Shown: one piece after another, positions 33,794 through 42,961 of the stretch
Numbering within the stretch: position 1 is the stretch's first letter
Layout of the letters: the number at the start of each line of letters is the position of its first letter
NCBI RefSeq assembly: GCF_041379945.2
Contig: NZ_JBFTXJ020000001.1
Coordinates: 248,001 to 312,000 of the forward strand
Direction: 5' to 3'
DNA length: 64,000 nt
Source: Aneurinibacillus sp. REN35
GTDB taxonomy: Bacteria; Bacillota; Bacilli; Aneurinibacillales; Aneurinibacillaceae
Position numbers and translations under genes: made by a program
The notes under the pieces: generated by a model
What the model saw: only the letters and a program-made list of their open reading frames with translations
Database searches by the model: none
Told to the model about the DNA's origin: nothing

Positions 33794-34996
33794 CTAGGCC
33801 TTTCTGTACTGCTTTTTATGCTGTTCCGCTTTCAATAATGTAAATAGCATGGCACCGCAGATAAGAATCATGGCGCTTGTGGTGATGATTGCCATTGGAA
33901 TATCCAGCCAATCCGTGAGTACACCGCCAAGTACGGGTCCGATAATCATACCGACGGCATGAAACATATTGAACAGCGCATAGGCAGCGCCGTATGCTCC
34001 GTTATTTTCCCCTGTATCAACAATAGAGCCAAGCGTAGATAAAGTGGGTGATAGCGTAAATCCGACACTTGCTCCCACTAGAATCATCGCTCCGGTTTGC
34101 TGCCACATCGTATGAGAGAGGGCGATTAAGGGAGTAGAAGCGGCCAGGCATCCAATGCCGATCAACATCAAATATTTCGGGTTATAACGGTCTGATAATG
34201 CTCCAGATAAGGGAGCGACTGCTCCATAAGCCAATGTCATAACAGCAAACAGTAGCCCGATTGTTGTTGGCGTAGCCTGTAATTGCTCTGTCAGGAATAC
34301 GGGAAGAATCGGCTCTAGCAGCGTGAGCACGGATTCAGCCAGCAAAACGATTCCGGCAATGAACAAGACGGAGCGGTTGCGGAGAAGACTGAATGTGCCG
34401 CTGCTTTTCTCCTGCAGCCGAACGGGTTCCGAAAGCAGGAGGGCCACTGCTATAATGCAGAGTACAGTAAGTGCGGCAGCGAATAGGAACGGCGCCATAT
34501 ATCCGCCTAAGTCAAGCAGCCAGCCGCCAAGAGGCGCTCCTAATAACGATCCCATCGATATGCCTGTTAATGCCATGCCCATAACGGTTCCGCGCATCGT
34601 AGATGGAAACAGATCGGCAAGCAGGGCGAGTGCCGCTGTCCATGTTGCTGCAGCAGCAATTCCCTGTACGAAACGGGCAGCAATGAGCATCCACATCGTC
34701 TCCGCGTAAGCAAACAGCACTGTTGACAGTGCCACTCCGGCTAAGCCGATGACAAGCGGCAGTTTTCGCCCGACCCGGTCAGACAGCGGGCCTAAGAATG
34801 GCGTGGCGACCAATAGTGCGATCGCATAGCTGCTGAATAAAATTCCCATTAGCGTGGAGGATGGCTGCAGCTTAGACATAAGAAAGGGCGTGACAGGAAT
34901 GATCAGACTATATAGCAGCATATCAATAAAGAGAATAGAGATAACCAGACACAAGCCGATCAGTTGGTTTTTACTCATTTGATAACGCAAAAACAT
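33794..34996 (-). CDS. MFS drug-efflux-type transporter (12 helices)
   Basis: A 400-residue major facilitator. Motif A GPLSDRVGRKLPLVIG follows helix 2 and motif C-like glycines (GISMGSLLGAPLGGWLLD) are in helix 5, as in drug:H+ antiporters. ATG 34996 follows GAGGTGC; codons further upstream (to 35062) overlap the probable leader. It lies about 95 bases downstream of a TetR gene on the same strand. This suggests a regulated efflux pair; the drug or metabolite is unknown. Confidence 0.88.
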   Translation of the reverse strand: MFLRYQMSKNQLIGLCLVISILFIDMLLYSLIIPVTPFLMSKLQPSSTLMGILFSSYAIALLVATPFLGPLSDRVGRKLPLVIGLAGVALSTVLFAYAETMWMLIAARFVQGIAAAATWTAALALLADLFPSTMRGTVMGMALTGISMGSLLGAPLGGWLLDLGGYMAPFLFAAALTVLCIIAVALLLSEPVRLQEKSSGTFSLLRNRSVLFIAGIVLLAESVLTLLEPILPVFLTEQLQATPTTIGLLFAVMTLAYGAVAPLSGALSDRYNPKYLMLIGIGCLAASTPLIALSHTMWQQTGAMILVGASVGFTLSPTLSTLGSIVDTGENNGAYGAAYALFNMFHAVGMIIGPVLGGVLTDWLDIPMAIITTSAMILICGAMLFTLLKAEQHKKQYRKA

Positions 34997-35089
34997 GATA
35001 GCACCTCGATCCTGAATAAAATATAACCATAGAAACTCGTTTTGTTTTTTTAGTTTTCTCACAGAAAAAAGAAAAATAAAAGGAAGGAG

Positions 35090-35653
35090 TTATCTTTTAT
35101 TCTCTGGAATAAGTCCATACAATAGCAGGTCTACAATGGATGAAAGGGCTTCTGATACAGTGATTTGATTATCTAGATAAAATCGCTGATCAAGTGTAGA
35201 GTTTGTCGCATCGATAATCAGCTTCATAATGAGAGATACATTCATATCGACGATTTCGCCCTCTTCGATTCCCTGCTCAATGAGTGTGCGCAGCATGGCC
35301 CAATCATCCTTCAACAAGGAATCAACCTTCTCCCACTGCTTTGGATAATAGCGTTTCATTTGATCTAAAATTCTAAGATCATAGAATTCCCAATAATTTG
35401 GCAGAACGGTAATAACCCTGCGAATCTTCTCGATAAGAGAATAGCTCTCATTTTGAATGATGCGCTCAGTCATCTCGTTCATGTCAGCGAATGTTTGTTC
35501 AATAATCGCATCGAGAATATCTACTTTTGCTGAAAAATGCTCATAAAGTGTTCGTTTGCTAATTCCAAGTCGTTTTGCTAAATCATCCATTGTGAATTTC
35601 ATACCATTATGTTGAATCTCTTCAATAAAAGCAGCCATAATTCGATTTTTCAT
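35090..35653 (-). CDS. TetR family transcriptional regulator
   Basis: A 187-residue repressor. The N-terminal helix-turn-helix reads MDDLAKRLGISKRTLYEHFSAK (residues about 22-43, the TetR signature LAKRLGISKRTLYEHF). The helical C-terminus is a ligand-binding domain. It precedes the MFS gene and probably represses both. A candidate operator is at 35694-35714. GGGAGAAT precedes ATG 35653. Confidence 0.9.
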   Translation of the reverse strand: MKNRIMAAFIEEIQHNGMKFTMDDLAKRLGISKRTLYEHFSAKVDILDAIIEQTFADMNEMTERIIQNESYSLIEKIRRVITVLPNYWEFYDLRILDQMKRYYPKQWEKVDSLLKDDWAMLRTLIEQGIEEGEIVDMNVSLIMKLIIDATNSTLDQRFYLDNQITVSEALSSIVDLLLYGLIPENKR

Positions 35654-35693
35654 TCGTATAATTCTCCCTTGGTTTACAAGACAAGCGAAACTA

Positions 35694-35714
35694 ATAAAAC
35701 CAAAATAGTTTTAT
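35694..35714. promoter_or_regulatory. Candidate TetR operator
   Basis: ATAAAAC-N7-GTTTTAT is a perfect inverted repeat 41 bases upstream of the tetR start, in a gap shared with the divergent symporter gene. Confidence 0.45.
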
Positions 35715-35897
35715 GTTGAACATTGTATCGCACCTTTTTTTTCTTTTCAAGTAGAAAAAAGTAAGAAGTAGATATGATTTCTTTAATATGGAAAAAATAT
35801 AATTCAAATAAACAGAAAATAAATATTCATAAAATAAAAACAATGATTTATAATAATATCCACACACGTTTTTAAATACTATAAGGGGGACAATCTA

Positions 35898-37376
35898 TTG
35901 GAGGCTTTCGTTAACTGGCTAAACGGCATTATTTGGAGTCAAGGACTTATTTATCTTTGTTTAGGTACCGGTTTGTTTTACTCCATCGCCACACGTTTTC
36001 TTCAAGTACGTCACTTCAAGGACATGATTAAGCTCATGTTTGAAGGCAAAAGCTCTGCAAGTGGGGTTTCATCCTTTCAGGCATTGTCTCTCGCATTAGC
36101 CGGACGGGTAGGAACAGGAAATATTGCCGGGGTAGCTACAGCCATTGCTTACGGAGGACCGGGCTCTGTATTCTGGATGTGGTTGATTGCTTTTTTGGGA
36201 TCAGGCTCCGCTTTTGTCGAGGCGACGCTTGGGCAGGTGTATAAGACAAAGCAGGACGGACAATTCCGTGGTGGCCCTGCCTACTACATTGAAAAAGGTT
36301 TAAAGATCAAGTGGTATGCTGTATTGTTTGCGATTGTAACGGTTATTGCTACAGGCATGCTGCTGCCGGGCGTACAGGCGAACAGTATCGCTGCGGGAGT
36401 TGAGACTGCATTCGGCATCAGCCCGACAATTACAGGAGCGATTCTGGTTGTGTTTCTTGCTGCGATTATTTTTGGCGGTGTAAAACGGATCGCTGCGGTA
36501 GCACAAGTTGTCGTACCATTTATGGCAATCGGATATATCCTGGTCGCCTTAATCATTATGGCGCTTAACATTTCACAAGTTCCTGCGATACTTTCCCTTA
36601 TTTTTTCCAGTGCTTTTGGAGCGGATGCCGCTTTTGGCGGTATTCTTGGAGCTGCGATTGCATGGGGAGTAAAACGCGGAATTTACTCGAACGAAGCCGG
36701 ACAAGGAACAGCTCCGCATGCGGCTGCAGCAGCAGAGGTTTCCCATCCTGCGAAGCAAGGGTTGGTGCAGGCATTTTCTGTTTACGTTGATACGCTTTTC
36801 GTCTGCTCGGCTACAGCCTTTATGATTCTTATTACAGGCATGTACAACGTAAAGCCGGATGGTGTAGCTCCTATTGTTAATAATTTAGGGGATATTGAAC
36901 CAGGTCCTGTTTATACGCAGCAAGCTGTTGAGACGGTGTTCCCAGGCTTTGGCGCTCCTTTTGTAGCGATTGCCCTCTTTTTCTTTGCATTTACTACGAT
37001 TATGGCCTACTACTATATGGCGGAGACGAATTTGGCCTATATTAATCAGAAAGTAAGGCGTGTGTGGTCAGAGTATTTACTGAAGTTTGTTATTTTGGGT
37101 ATGGTGTTCTACGGCAGTGTAAAGACAGCCGGACTCGCCTGGACATTGGGTGATATCGGTGTGGGCAGTATGGCGTGGCTCAATCTTATTGCTATTCTAT
37201 TGCTCACCAAGCCAGCGCTGAAAGTGCTGAAGGATTATGAAGCGCAGAAAAAAGCAGGAAAAGATCCGGTATTTGATCCGGTAAAGCTTGGTATTGCCGA
37301 TGCGGATTTCTGGGAGAAGGAATACGAACATCATGTGAATGAACAGTCAACGCAAAGTAAATCCATTCCTTCATAA
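35898..37376 (+). CDS. Alanine/glycine:cation symporter (AGCS family, AlsT-like)
   Basis: A 492-residue carrier with about 11 helices that imports alanine, glycine or glutamine with sodium. Family motifs are ALAGRVGTGNIAGVATAI, in the substrate site, and KRGIYSNEAGQGTAPHAAAAA. The start is TTG 35898 with AAGGGGG upstream; no in-frame ATG suits. Single-gene unit ending in a terminator. Confidence 0.93.
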   Translation: MEAFVNWLNGIIWSQGLIYLCLGTGLFYSIATRFLQVRHFKDMIKLMFEGKSSASGVSSFQALSLALAGRVGTGNIAGVATAIAYGGPGSVFWMWLIAFLGSGSAFVEATLGQVYKTKQDGQFRGGPAYYIEKGLKIKWYAVLFAIVTVIATGMLLPGVQANSIAAGVETAFGISPTITGAILVVFLAAIIFGGVKRIAAVAQVVVPFMAIGYILVALIIMALNISQVPAILSLIFSSAFGADAAFGGILGAAIAWGVKRGIYSNEAGQGTAPHAAAAAEVSHPAKQGLVQAFSVYVDTLFVCSATAFMILITGMYNVKPDGVAPIVNNLGDIEPGPVYTQQAVETVFPGFGAPFVAIALFFFAFTTIMAYYYMAETNLAYINQKVRRVWSEYLLKFVILGMVFYGSVKTAGLAWTLGDIGVGSMAWLNLIAILLLTKPALKVLKDYEAQKKAGKDPVFDPVKLGIADADFWEKEYEHHVNEQSTQSKSIPS

Positions 37377-37397
37377 GATTCCTTTTATACAATACGT

Positions 37398-37426
37398 AAA
37401 AAGACGGCCCCCAAGCCGTCTTTTTG
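37398..37426 (+). terminator. Terminator after the symporter gene
   Basis: AAAAAGACGGC and GCCGTCTTTTT form an 11-bp stem with loop CCCCAA. Confidence 0.88.
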
Positions 37427-37547
37427 TATGCGGTTACGAGATGCCAGTATGTTGTTGACATGCAGGTTTTGCTGTAGTATAAATACATAATATAATTTAA
37501 CACATAAAAGCACAAACGCATAACAGTTCGAAAGTGGAGGGGAGATT

Positions 37548-38513
37548 ATGAGAGCAGAGAAACGCAGGATTGTAGATTGTACCATTCGTGACGGGGGACT
37601 GGTCAACAACTGGGATTTTAGTGTGGATTTTGTTCGTGACATGTATGATGGATTAAGCGCAGCCGGTGTAGAATACATGGAAGTAGGCTATAAAAACTCA
37701 CCCAAGCTATTGAATGCTACGGAGCCGAATCCATGGCGTTTTTTAGAAGATCGTTTCCTGCAAGAGATTTTCCCGCAAAAAACAGCGACCAAAATGTCCG
37801 CGCTTTGTGATATTGGCCGTGTGGATGAGAATGACATTCTGCCGCGTGAGCAGAGCGTGCTGGATATGATTCGGGTGGCTTGCTATAGTAAGGATGTAAA
37901 TAAGGGGTTAGACCTTGTACAGAAATTCCATGACATGGGATATGAAACCTCGCTGAACATCATGGCATTATCACACGTCCATGAGCAGGAATTGCTTGAA
38001 GCGTTCGAAGAAATAAACCGGAGTGCGGTTGATGTGGTCTATGTTGTCGACTCATACGGCAGCCTTGACCCGAAGAATACAGAGTACCTTGTACAAAAGT
38101 TCCGCACGCTTCTTCCGAATAAGCAGATCGGTATTCATATGCATAACAATAGGCAATTGGCATTTGCCAATACGCTTGTTGGAATAGAAAATGGCGCCAC
38201 ATTCTTAGATGCATCCGTCTATGGTATGGGTCGGGCAGCAGGAAATTGCCCGACAGAACTTCTCGTCAGTCAAATGAAAAGTGCTCGATATGAATTAAAG
38301 CCGGTGCTTGGAATTATCGAGAAGCATATGATTGCTATGCGTGAAAAATGGGAATGGGGCTATATCATTCCGTATATGATCTCCGGAGTGTTGAATGAGC
38401 ATCCGCGTGTTGCTATGGCATTACGTGGTAGTGAAGAACGGGACGAATATACAACATTCTATGACAAGCTTACTTCTCCTGAAACGATTGATGCGTTAGC
38501 GAAAAAAATATAA
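37548..38513 (+). CDS. DRE-TIM metallolyase-like aldolase (HMGL-like)
   Basis: A 321-residue TIM-barrel protein of the DRE-TIM metallolyase family (4-hydroxy-2-oxovalerate aldolase, HMG-CoA lyase, isopropylmalate synthase). The opening IVDCTIRDGGLVNNWDF carries the metal-binding Asp and the catalytic Arg (DxTxRDG), and GIHMHNNRQLAFAN holds the HxHN metal site. Length is near that of the aldolase domain alone. No acetaldehyde dehydrogenase or other pathway gene is adjacent, so the reaction is open. GTGGAGGGGAG precedes ATG 37548. Confidence 0.85.
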   Translation: MRAEKRRIVDCTIRDGGLVNNWDFSVDFVRDMYDGLSAAGVEYMEVGYKNSPKLLNATEPNPWRFLEDRFLQEIFPQKTATKMSALCDIGRVDENDILPREQSVLDMIRVACYSKDVNKGLDLVQKFHDMGYETSLNIMALSHVHEQELLEAFEEINRSAVDVVYVVDSYGSLDPKNTEYLVQKFRTLLPNKQIGIHMHNNRQLAFANTLVGIENGATFLDASVYGMGRAAGNCPTELLVSQMKSARYELKPVLGIIEKHMIAMREKWEWGYIIPYMISGVLNEHPRVAMALRGSEERDEYTTFYDKLTSPETIDALAKKI

Positions 38514-38517
38514 GGAA

Positions 38518-38658
38518 ATAAAGGGGCTGTCTAAAAAGTCCCTTTACGCGTAAAATGCGCACCAAATAAAAAGCCAAGTATGTTGATGTAACAGCATGCT
38601 TGGCTTTTCCTTTTATCAAGGTTTCGGTTGCAATATGACTTCCCGGACAGCCTTTTTT
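38518..38658. repeat. MITE-like dispersed repeat, copy 2, with terminal inverted repeats
   Basis: This matches copy 1 at 13643-13763. Its left end GGCTGTCTAAAAAGTC and right end GACTTCCCGGACAGCC are inverted repeats agreeing at 12 of 16 positions. Inside is the AAAAGCCAAG...CTTGGCTTTT hairpin, where one arm change leaves a G-T pair, so the structure is kept. No transposase gene is inside. It starts just after the aldolase stop. The remaining gap to 38913 (about 250 bases) shows no feature I can support. Confidence 0.7.
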
Positions 38659-38912
38659 TGTTTGGAGTGGTCGCATCGCCTGCATACAATTCTGTGAAGG
38701 TCGACCGGGAAGAACGATGACAGGGTACGTGTCGAGGGTCACGACTGTCACATGCTTTTTTCGTAGAGTGCTCTGCTGGTGTCCAACTTGTGACGCGACA
38801 TCTGACTCAAATTTCTTGCACTAAAGTACGAACATGTCTTCCTAATATGGACTCTTCCACAGGATCAACTACAATATTCTATGTTACATAAAACATGGAA
38901 GGTTGTGAGGTT

Positions 38913-39836
38913 GTGCAGAAGATGGCAGCTAAGACGCTATTATTAGCGAGCACCTTGGTTATATCGCTGCAGGGGATTGCGGAAGCGTCGACACTGTCCC
39001 TCGGAGATAAGGGAGCAGAAGTAACTACATTACAAAAATCATTGAAGAATAAAGGATATTTTACATACAAAAATATTACGGGATATTATGGCAGCGTAAC
39101 AAGAGATTCAGTACGGAAATTCCAACGGGCAGCTCATCTGCAGGCAGATGGCATTGCCGGTCCAAAAACGCAGGCAGCATTGTATGGTTCTGCATCAAGT
39201 AAAAGCAAAAGCATGGCTACACTGCGGTACGGAGCACGGGGTTCGGCCGTATCATCAGTTCAATCCCGCTTAAAACAGCTAGGCTATTATTCTGGAAATA
39301 TTGATGGAATTTATAAGGGAGGCACGCAATCCGCGGTTAAGAAGTTCCAGCGAGCAGCCCGCTTATCCGCAGACGGAGTGGTAGGAGCGAAAACAAGAGC
39401 CGCCTTATTCAGTTCAAAGGCAGTCAAGGCGTCCCCAACAAAAGTGGGTACCATCCAATCTTCAACGAAACCAGTAAGCCGGGACGGACGCAGTATTGTT
39501 GATACAGCATATCGGTTTACCGGTGTTCCCTACAGATGGGGCGGGACGTCATCGTCAGGATTCGATTGCTCAGGCTATGTTCAATATGTTTATCGGGCGC
39601 ATGGCATCACACTTCCCCGTACATCGAGTCAGATGTATAATCTAGGAACAAAAGTTTCATCTCCGCGTATAGGTGACCTTGTGTTCTTTACCACCTATGC
39701 ACCGGGTCCTTCACATGTAGGAATCTATGTAGGGGGAAATAAGTTTATCAGCGCTACGACAAGCAGTGGTGTAGTTGTGGCTGATATGAACAATTCATAT
39801 TGGGAAAATCGCTATTTAGGTACACGGCGTCTATAG
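38913..39836 (+). CDS. Secreted NlpC/P60 endopeptidase with two peptidoglycan-binding domains
   Basis: About 307 residues: a signal peptide (KMAAKTLLLASTLVISLQG, cleavage near AEA-S), two PG_binding_1 domains (about 28-85 with VTTLQKSLKNKGYF, and 100-165 with VSSVQSRLKQLGYYSG), a linker, and a C40 NlpC/P60 domain. The catalytic Cys is in SSGFDCSGYVQYVY and the catalytic His in PSHVGIYVGG. It cleaves peptide stems of peptidoglycan. The start is uncertain: GTG 38913 or ATG 38922 behind GTGAGG, or ATG 38895. The C-terminal GTRRL is typical of the family. Confidence 0.9.
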   Translation: MQKMAAKTLLLASTLVISLQGIAEASTLSLGDKGAEVTTLQKSLKNKGYFTYKNITGYYGSVTRDSVRKFQRAAHLQADGIAGPKTQAALYGSASSKSKSMATLRYGARGSAVSSVQSRLKQLGYYSGNIDGIYKGGTQSAVKKFQRAARLSADGVVGAKTRAALFSSKAVKASPTKVGTIQSSTKPVSRDGRSIVDTAYRFTGVPYRWGGTSSSGFDCSGYVQYVYRAHGITLPRTSSQMYNLGTKVSSPRIGDLVFFTTYAPGPSHVGIYVGGNKFISATTSSGVVVADMNNSYWENRYLGTRRL

Positions 39837-40096
39837 AAAAAGGGGAAGCGTGCAGTATGGTGTATCGTCACTATGCTGCACGCTTTTTTTAGCGGAAGAT
39901 CACAGCGAATGTCTCCACTTGATGCCTGGCCATTGAGTGTGAAGTCGGCATCTTCAGGAATGTCTAGAGCGGCCTCGCCTGAGCTGACGCTAATTGCGGC
40001 TGTTTCAGCTTTTACCTGTTCAACTTGTAAGTCTCCTGAAGAGCTATCATACTGTAGCGTTGCAAGCTGCAGATATATGCCAAAAAGTTTTTTCAT
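39812..40096 (-). pseudogene. Remnant of a DUF4097-like beta-repeat protein
   Basis: The frame encodes YDSSSGDLQVEQVKAETAAIS, in part SSSGDLQVEQVKA, then SVSSGEAALDI and ASSGDIRCDLPL, the short SGD-type strand repeats of DUF4097 adhesin-like domains. Only two to three repeats remain, without the usual N-terminal region. The 3' part runs through the terminator of the neighbouring gene into unrelated sequence. AGAGGAAC before ATG 40096 could still drive translation. I read it as a truncated relic. Confidence 0.45.
39846..39890 (+). terminator. Terminator after the NlpC/P60 gene
   Basis: AAGCGTGCAG pairs with CTGCACGCTT, followed by a run of T. Confidence 0.85.
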
Positions 40097-40285
40097 CTTT
40101 TGTTCCTCTTTCATATAATCTGTTGGTTTTATCATAGTAAACGGCAGCCGTTTATAAAATGCACCTGCGAATGATTTTTGTCTACGACCTGAGGCGGATA
40201 AAAACGCTAACTAGGTATGTGAAAAAATTAAAAATTAAGATAATATAGAAAAAGAGGATGTAATGCTACATAAGGAGGAGACAGT

Positions 40286-40342
40286 GTGCGAGAAGTAGTC
40301 ATCGTGGAAGCAGTACGTACACCTCTAGGAAGAAGAGAGTAA
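40286..40342 (+). pseudogene. Thiolase N-terminal stub (18 codons)
   Basis: GTG 40286, behind AAGGAGGAGACA, encodes VREVVIVEAVRTPLGRRE and then TAA. REVVIVEAVRTPLG is the standard N-terminus of acetyl-CoA acetyltransferases (thiolases), which usually number about 390 residues. The rest of the gene is missing and the acyl-CoA synthetase starts 16 bases later, so an internal deletion joined the two. The stub keeps its ribosome binding site and may still be translated. Confidence 0.7.
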
Positions 40343-40358
40343 AGAGAGGAGACTGGAC

Positions 40359-41876
40359 ATGGCGACATTTGATGTGCTGCTTCAACACATAGAGCACCAA
40401 CCTGAGAAAGCGGTTACGATCTATGAAGGAAAAGAAACGAGCTACCGACAGTTGGTAGAGAAAGCCCGGCGGTTAGGGAGTTATTTTCGCAGTAAAGGCT
40501 TGAAGCAGGGGGATGTTGTCGCTGTACTGTTGGGCAATTCCGACCTGTTTATTACGTGTTACTTTGCCTGCCAGGCAGCTGGCGTGAGCGTGCTGCCTAT
40601 TAATACTCGGCTCGCGCCACGGGAAATCGAGTACATTCTCAACCATTCAGAGGCGAAGCTGCTTATATATGGTCAGGAGTTTAGTAGAACGATAGAAGAG
40701 ATCGCACCTCTCACTCCCCTCATTAAACATTTTATCCATGTAGGGGGAGATGAGGCGCACCGTGGGATGAGCATACAGCAAGCGATTGCGGAGGCTAGTG
40801 AGATGTCGGATGAACCATGCCGCGGTGAAGATACGGCTGTCATTTTCTATACATCCGGTACGACAGGAAAGCCCAAAGGCGTACTGCTCTCTCATAATAA
40901 TTGTGAAGCGATTGCGAAAATGTGGGCCAAAGCAATGGAATTAGAAAGTACGGAGCGGGTTCTTATCGTCGCACCACTGTTCCACTGCGCTGCCGCTCAT
41001 GTATTCATGCTGCCGACGATACAGGCAGGGGGTACGCTCGTAATTGAGCATGGCTTTAGTCCACGGCAGACCATGGAAGCAATTGAGCGGTATGATATCA
41101 CGATATTTTTTGGTGTACCGGCTATGTATACGCTGCTGCTTAATCAGCCTGATTTGCATACGCTGCAGGCGCCGCATCTTCGTATGCTCACTTACGGCGC
41201 AGCTCCAATGCCGTATGAATTGATTAAGAAGGTTAAGCAAATATTTCCGCAGGCCAAAGTCCAGAACCTATACGGACAGACGGAGAATGCACCAGGGGCT
41301 ACCACGCTGAAGGATCCACATGCGCTTGATAAAGTCGGCTCTGTAGGCCAGCCGCTGCCGGGATGTGAGATATGTATTGTAGATGATGAAGGATTCGAGC
41401 TGCCTGTCGGAGAGGTGGGGGAAATTGCTGTCAAAGGCCCTCATGTTATGAAAGGATACTTGAGAAATCCGGAGGCGACTGCATTTGCAATGCGAAATGG
41501 ATGGCTGATGAGCGGGGATCTAGGCCGTATTGATGAAGACGGGTTCTTATATATAGTGGATCGAAAAAAAGATATGATTATTCGCGGTGGTGAGAATATT
41601 TATCCAATCGAGGTCGAAGAGGTATTGTTTGAAATCCCGACCGTGTTGGAGGCTGCCGTCATCGGTATACCGCATGAAGTGTATGGAGAGGTGCCAAAAG
41701 CCTGCGTTGTTGTTAAAGAAGGGAATACAATAACAGAGGAGGAAGTTATTCACTTCTGCGAGAAGAGGCTGGCTAAATACAAAGTACCTGTGCAAGTTGA
41801 GTTCCTCAATGCACTGCCGCGCAACGCAAGCGGAAAAGTACTGAAAACGATACTTCGGGAAGAGCAGGGCAGATAG
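40359..41876 (+). CDS. Acyl-CoA synthetase (AMP-dependent ligase, long-chain type)
   Basis: A 505-residue ANL-superfamily ligase that activates a carboxylic acid to its acyl-CoA through an acyl-AMP. The P-loop-like motif is FYTSGTTGKPKGVLLSH (about residues 160-176). The adenylate motifs are YGQTEN and GWLMSGDLGRIDEDGFLYIVDR, and the catalytic Lys is in PRNASGKVLKTIL. Preceded by a thiolase stub, it probably once belonged to a beta-oxidation-type operon. AGAGAGGAGACTGG precedes ATG 40359. Confidence 0.92.
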   Translation: MATFDVLLQHIEHQPEKAVTIYEGKETSYRQLVEKARRLGSYFRSKGLKQGDVVAVLLGNSDLFITCYFACQAAGVSVLPINTRLAPREIEYILNHSEAKLLIYGQEFSRTIEEIAPLTPLIKHFIHVGGDEAHRGMSIQQAIAEASEMSDEPCRGEDTAVIFYTSGTTGKPKGVLLSHNNCEAIAKMWAKAMELESTERVLIVAPLFHCAAAHVFMLPTIQAGGTLVIEHGFSPRQTMEAIERYDITIFFGVPAMYTLLLNQPDLHTLQAPHLRMLTYGAAPMPYELIKKVKQIFPQAKVQNLYGQTENAPGATTLKDPHALDKVGSVGQPLPGCEICIVDDEGFELPVGEVGEIAVKGPHVMKGYLRNPEATAFAMRNGWLMSGDLGRIDEDGFLYIVDRKKDMIIRGGENIYPIEVEEVLFEIPTVLEAAVIGIPHEVYGEVPKACVVVKEGNTITEEEVIHFCEKRLAKYKVPVQVEFLNALPRNASGKVLKTILREEQGR

Positions 41877-41884
41877 TATAAAGG

Positions 41885-41911
41885 AGGCGGCTCTGAAGAA
41901 TAGAGCCGTCT
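41885..41911 (+). terminator. Hairpin after the acyl-CoA synthetase gene
   Basis: AGGCGGCTCT and AGAGCCGTCT pair around GAAGAAT; the T tract after it is poor. Confidence 0.55.
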
Positions 41912-41952
41912 CTTCTGCTGGTGAAGCCGAATTGATAAGGAGAGATTATAGA

Positions 41953-42864
41953 ATGGAGAAGCCACTGTGCATTGGTATGATTGGACTTGATACCTCTCAT
42001 TGTGAAGCGTTCACTTCGATTCTCAATGATCCCAGACACCCTTACCATGTTCCGGGTGGACGGATTACAGTAGGATTTCCTGGAGGTTCCCCGGATTTTG
42101 AGCTGAGCAGCTCTCGTATTGATTCCATTACGCATACGCTGCATCGAACATATGGAATCAGGATGGCTTCTTCCCTTGAATCTGTAGCTGAGCAATGTGA
42201 TGCCATTCTTTTGACAAGCGTGGATGGAAGAGCGCATCTTGCACAATTCCAACGCATCGCCCCATACCAAAAACCGGTATTCATTGATAAGCCGTTGGCC
42301 GTTGACTTTGCATCAGCTCAACGGATTGCCGAGATTGCAGAAGAATACAACGTCCCGTTAATGAGCTGCTCTTCGCTGCGGTTCTCCTCAAGTCTAGAAA
42401 TAATTCGTAAGAGAGAGACGAATGCGGACGTAACGGGTGCTTATTGTTTCGGACCGATGCCGCTTCAAGCGACACAGCCAGGATTGTTCTGGTACGGTAT
42501 TCATTCGGTGGAGATGTTATTCACCGTTCTAGGACCAGAATGTTTATATGTAACAGCGGCTGCAACCGATGACAGTGAAGCTGTGATTGGCGTATGGAAG
42601 GATGGTCGTATCGGGACCATTCGTGGCTATCGGACGTGGAACAATGCGTTCGGCGCTGTAATCCATAAACAGGATGGAGCGGAGTTTGTGGATATCCAGG
42701 CGGATGCGAAGCCGTATTATGCAGGCCTACTAGAGCATGTCCTTCCATTTTTTAATACCGGTATTCCGGCTGTAGAAATCGAAGAGACACTCCAGATCGT
42801 CCGCTTTATCGAAGCCGCCAATAAAAGCAGAGCTACAGGCAGTAGGGTCTTTTTAGAGAAGTAA
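41953..42864 (+). CDS. Gfo/Idh/MocA family oxidoreductase
   Basis: A 303-residue NAD(P)-dependent oxidoreductase-like protein. The N-terminal Rossmann part opens with IGMIGLDTSHCEAF, in which the usual GxGxxG is replaced by GLDTSH, a variant known in a subgroup of this family. QKPVFIDKPLAVDFASAQRI carries the catalytic-type Lys (DKP for the usual EKP). The C-terminal half is the substrate domain, with WYGIHSVEML giving the His. Substrate, probably a sugar or inositol derivative, is not determinable. ATG 41953 with GGAGAG is preferred to the in-frame ATG at 41932. Confidence 0.83.
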   Translation: MEKPLCIGMIGLDTSHCEAFTSILNDPRHPYHVPGGRITVGFPGGSPDFELSSSRIDSITHTLHRTYGIRMASSLESVAEQCDAILLTSVDGRAHLAQFQRIAPYQKPVFIDKPLAVDFASAQRIAEIAEEYNVPLMSCSSLRFSSSLEIIRKRETNADVTGAYCFGPMPLQATQPGLFWYGIHSVEMLFTVLGPECLYVTAAATDDSEAVIGVWKDGRIGTIRGYRTWNNAFGAVIHKQDGAEFVDIQADAKPYYAGLLEHVLPFFNTGIPAVEIEETLQIVRFIEAANKSRATGSRVFLEK

Positions 42865-42961
42865 ATAGAAAAAGCAGGAGTTAGAATTAAAGGAGAGAAT
42901 ATATATAATAAGCTAGCGAACGCTCAGTCAGTTTGAAAATGAAAACCGGGGGAGATCTTTT

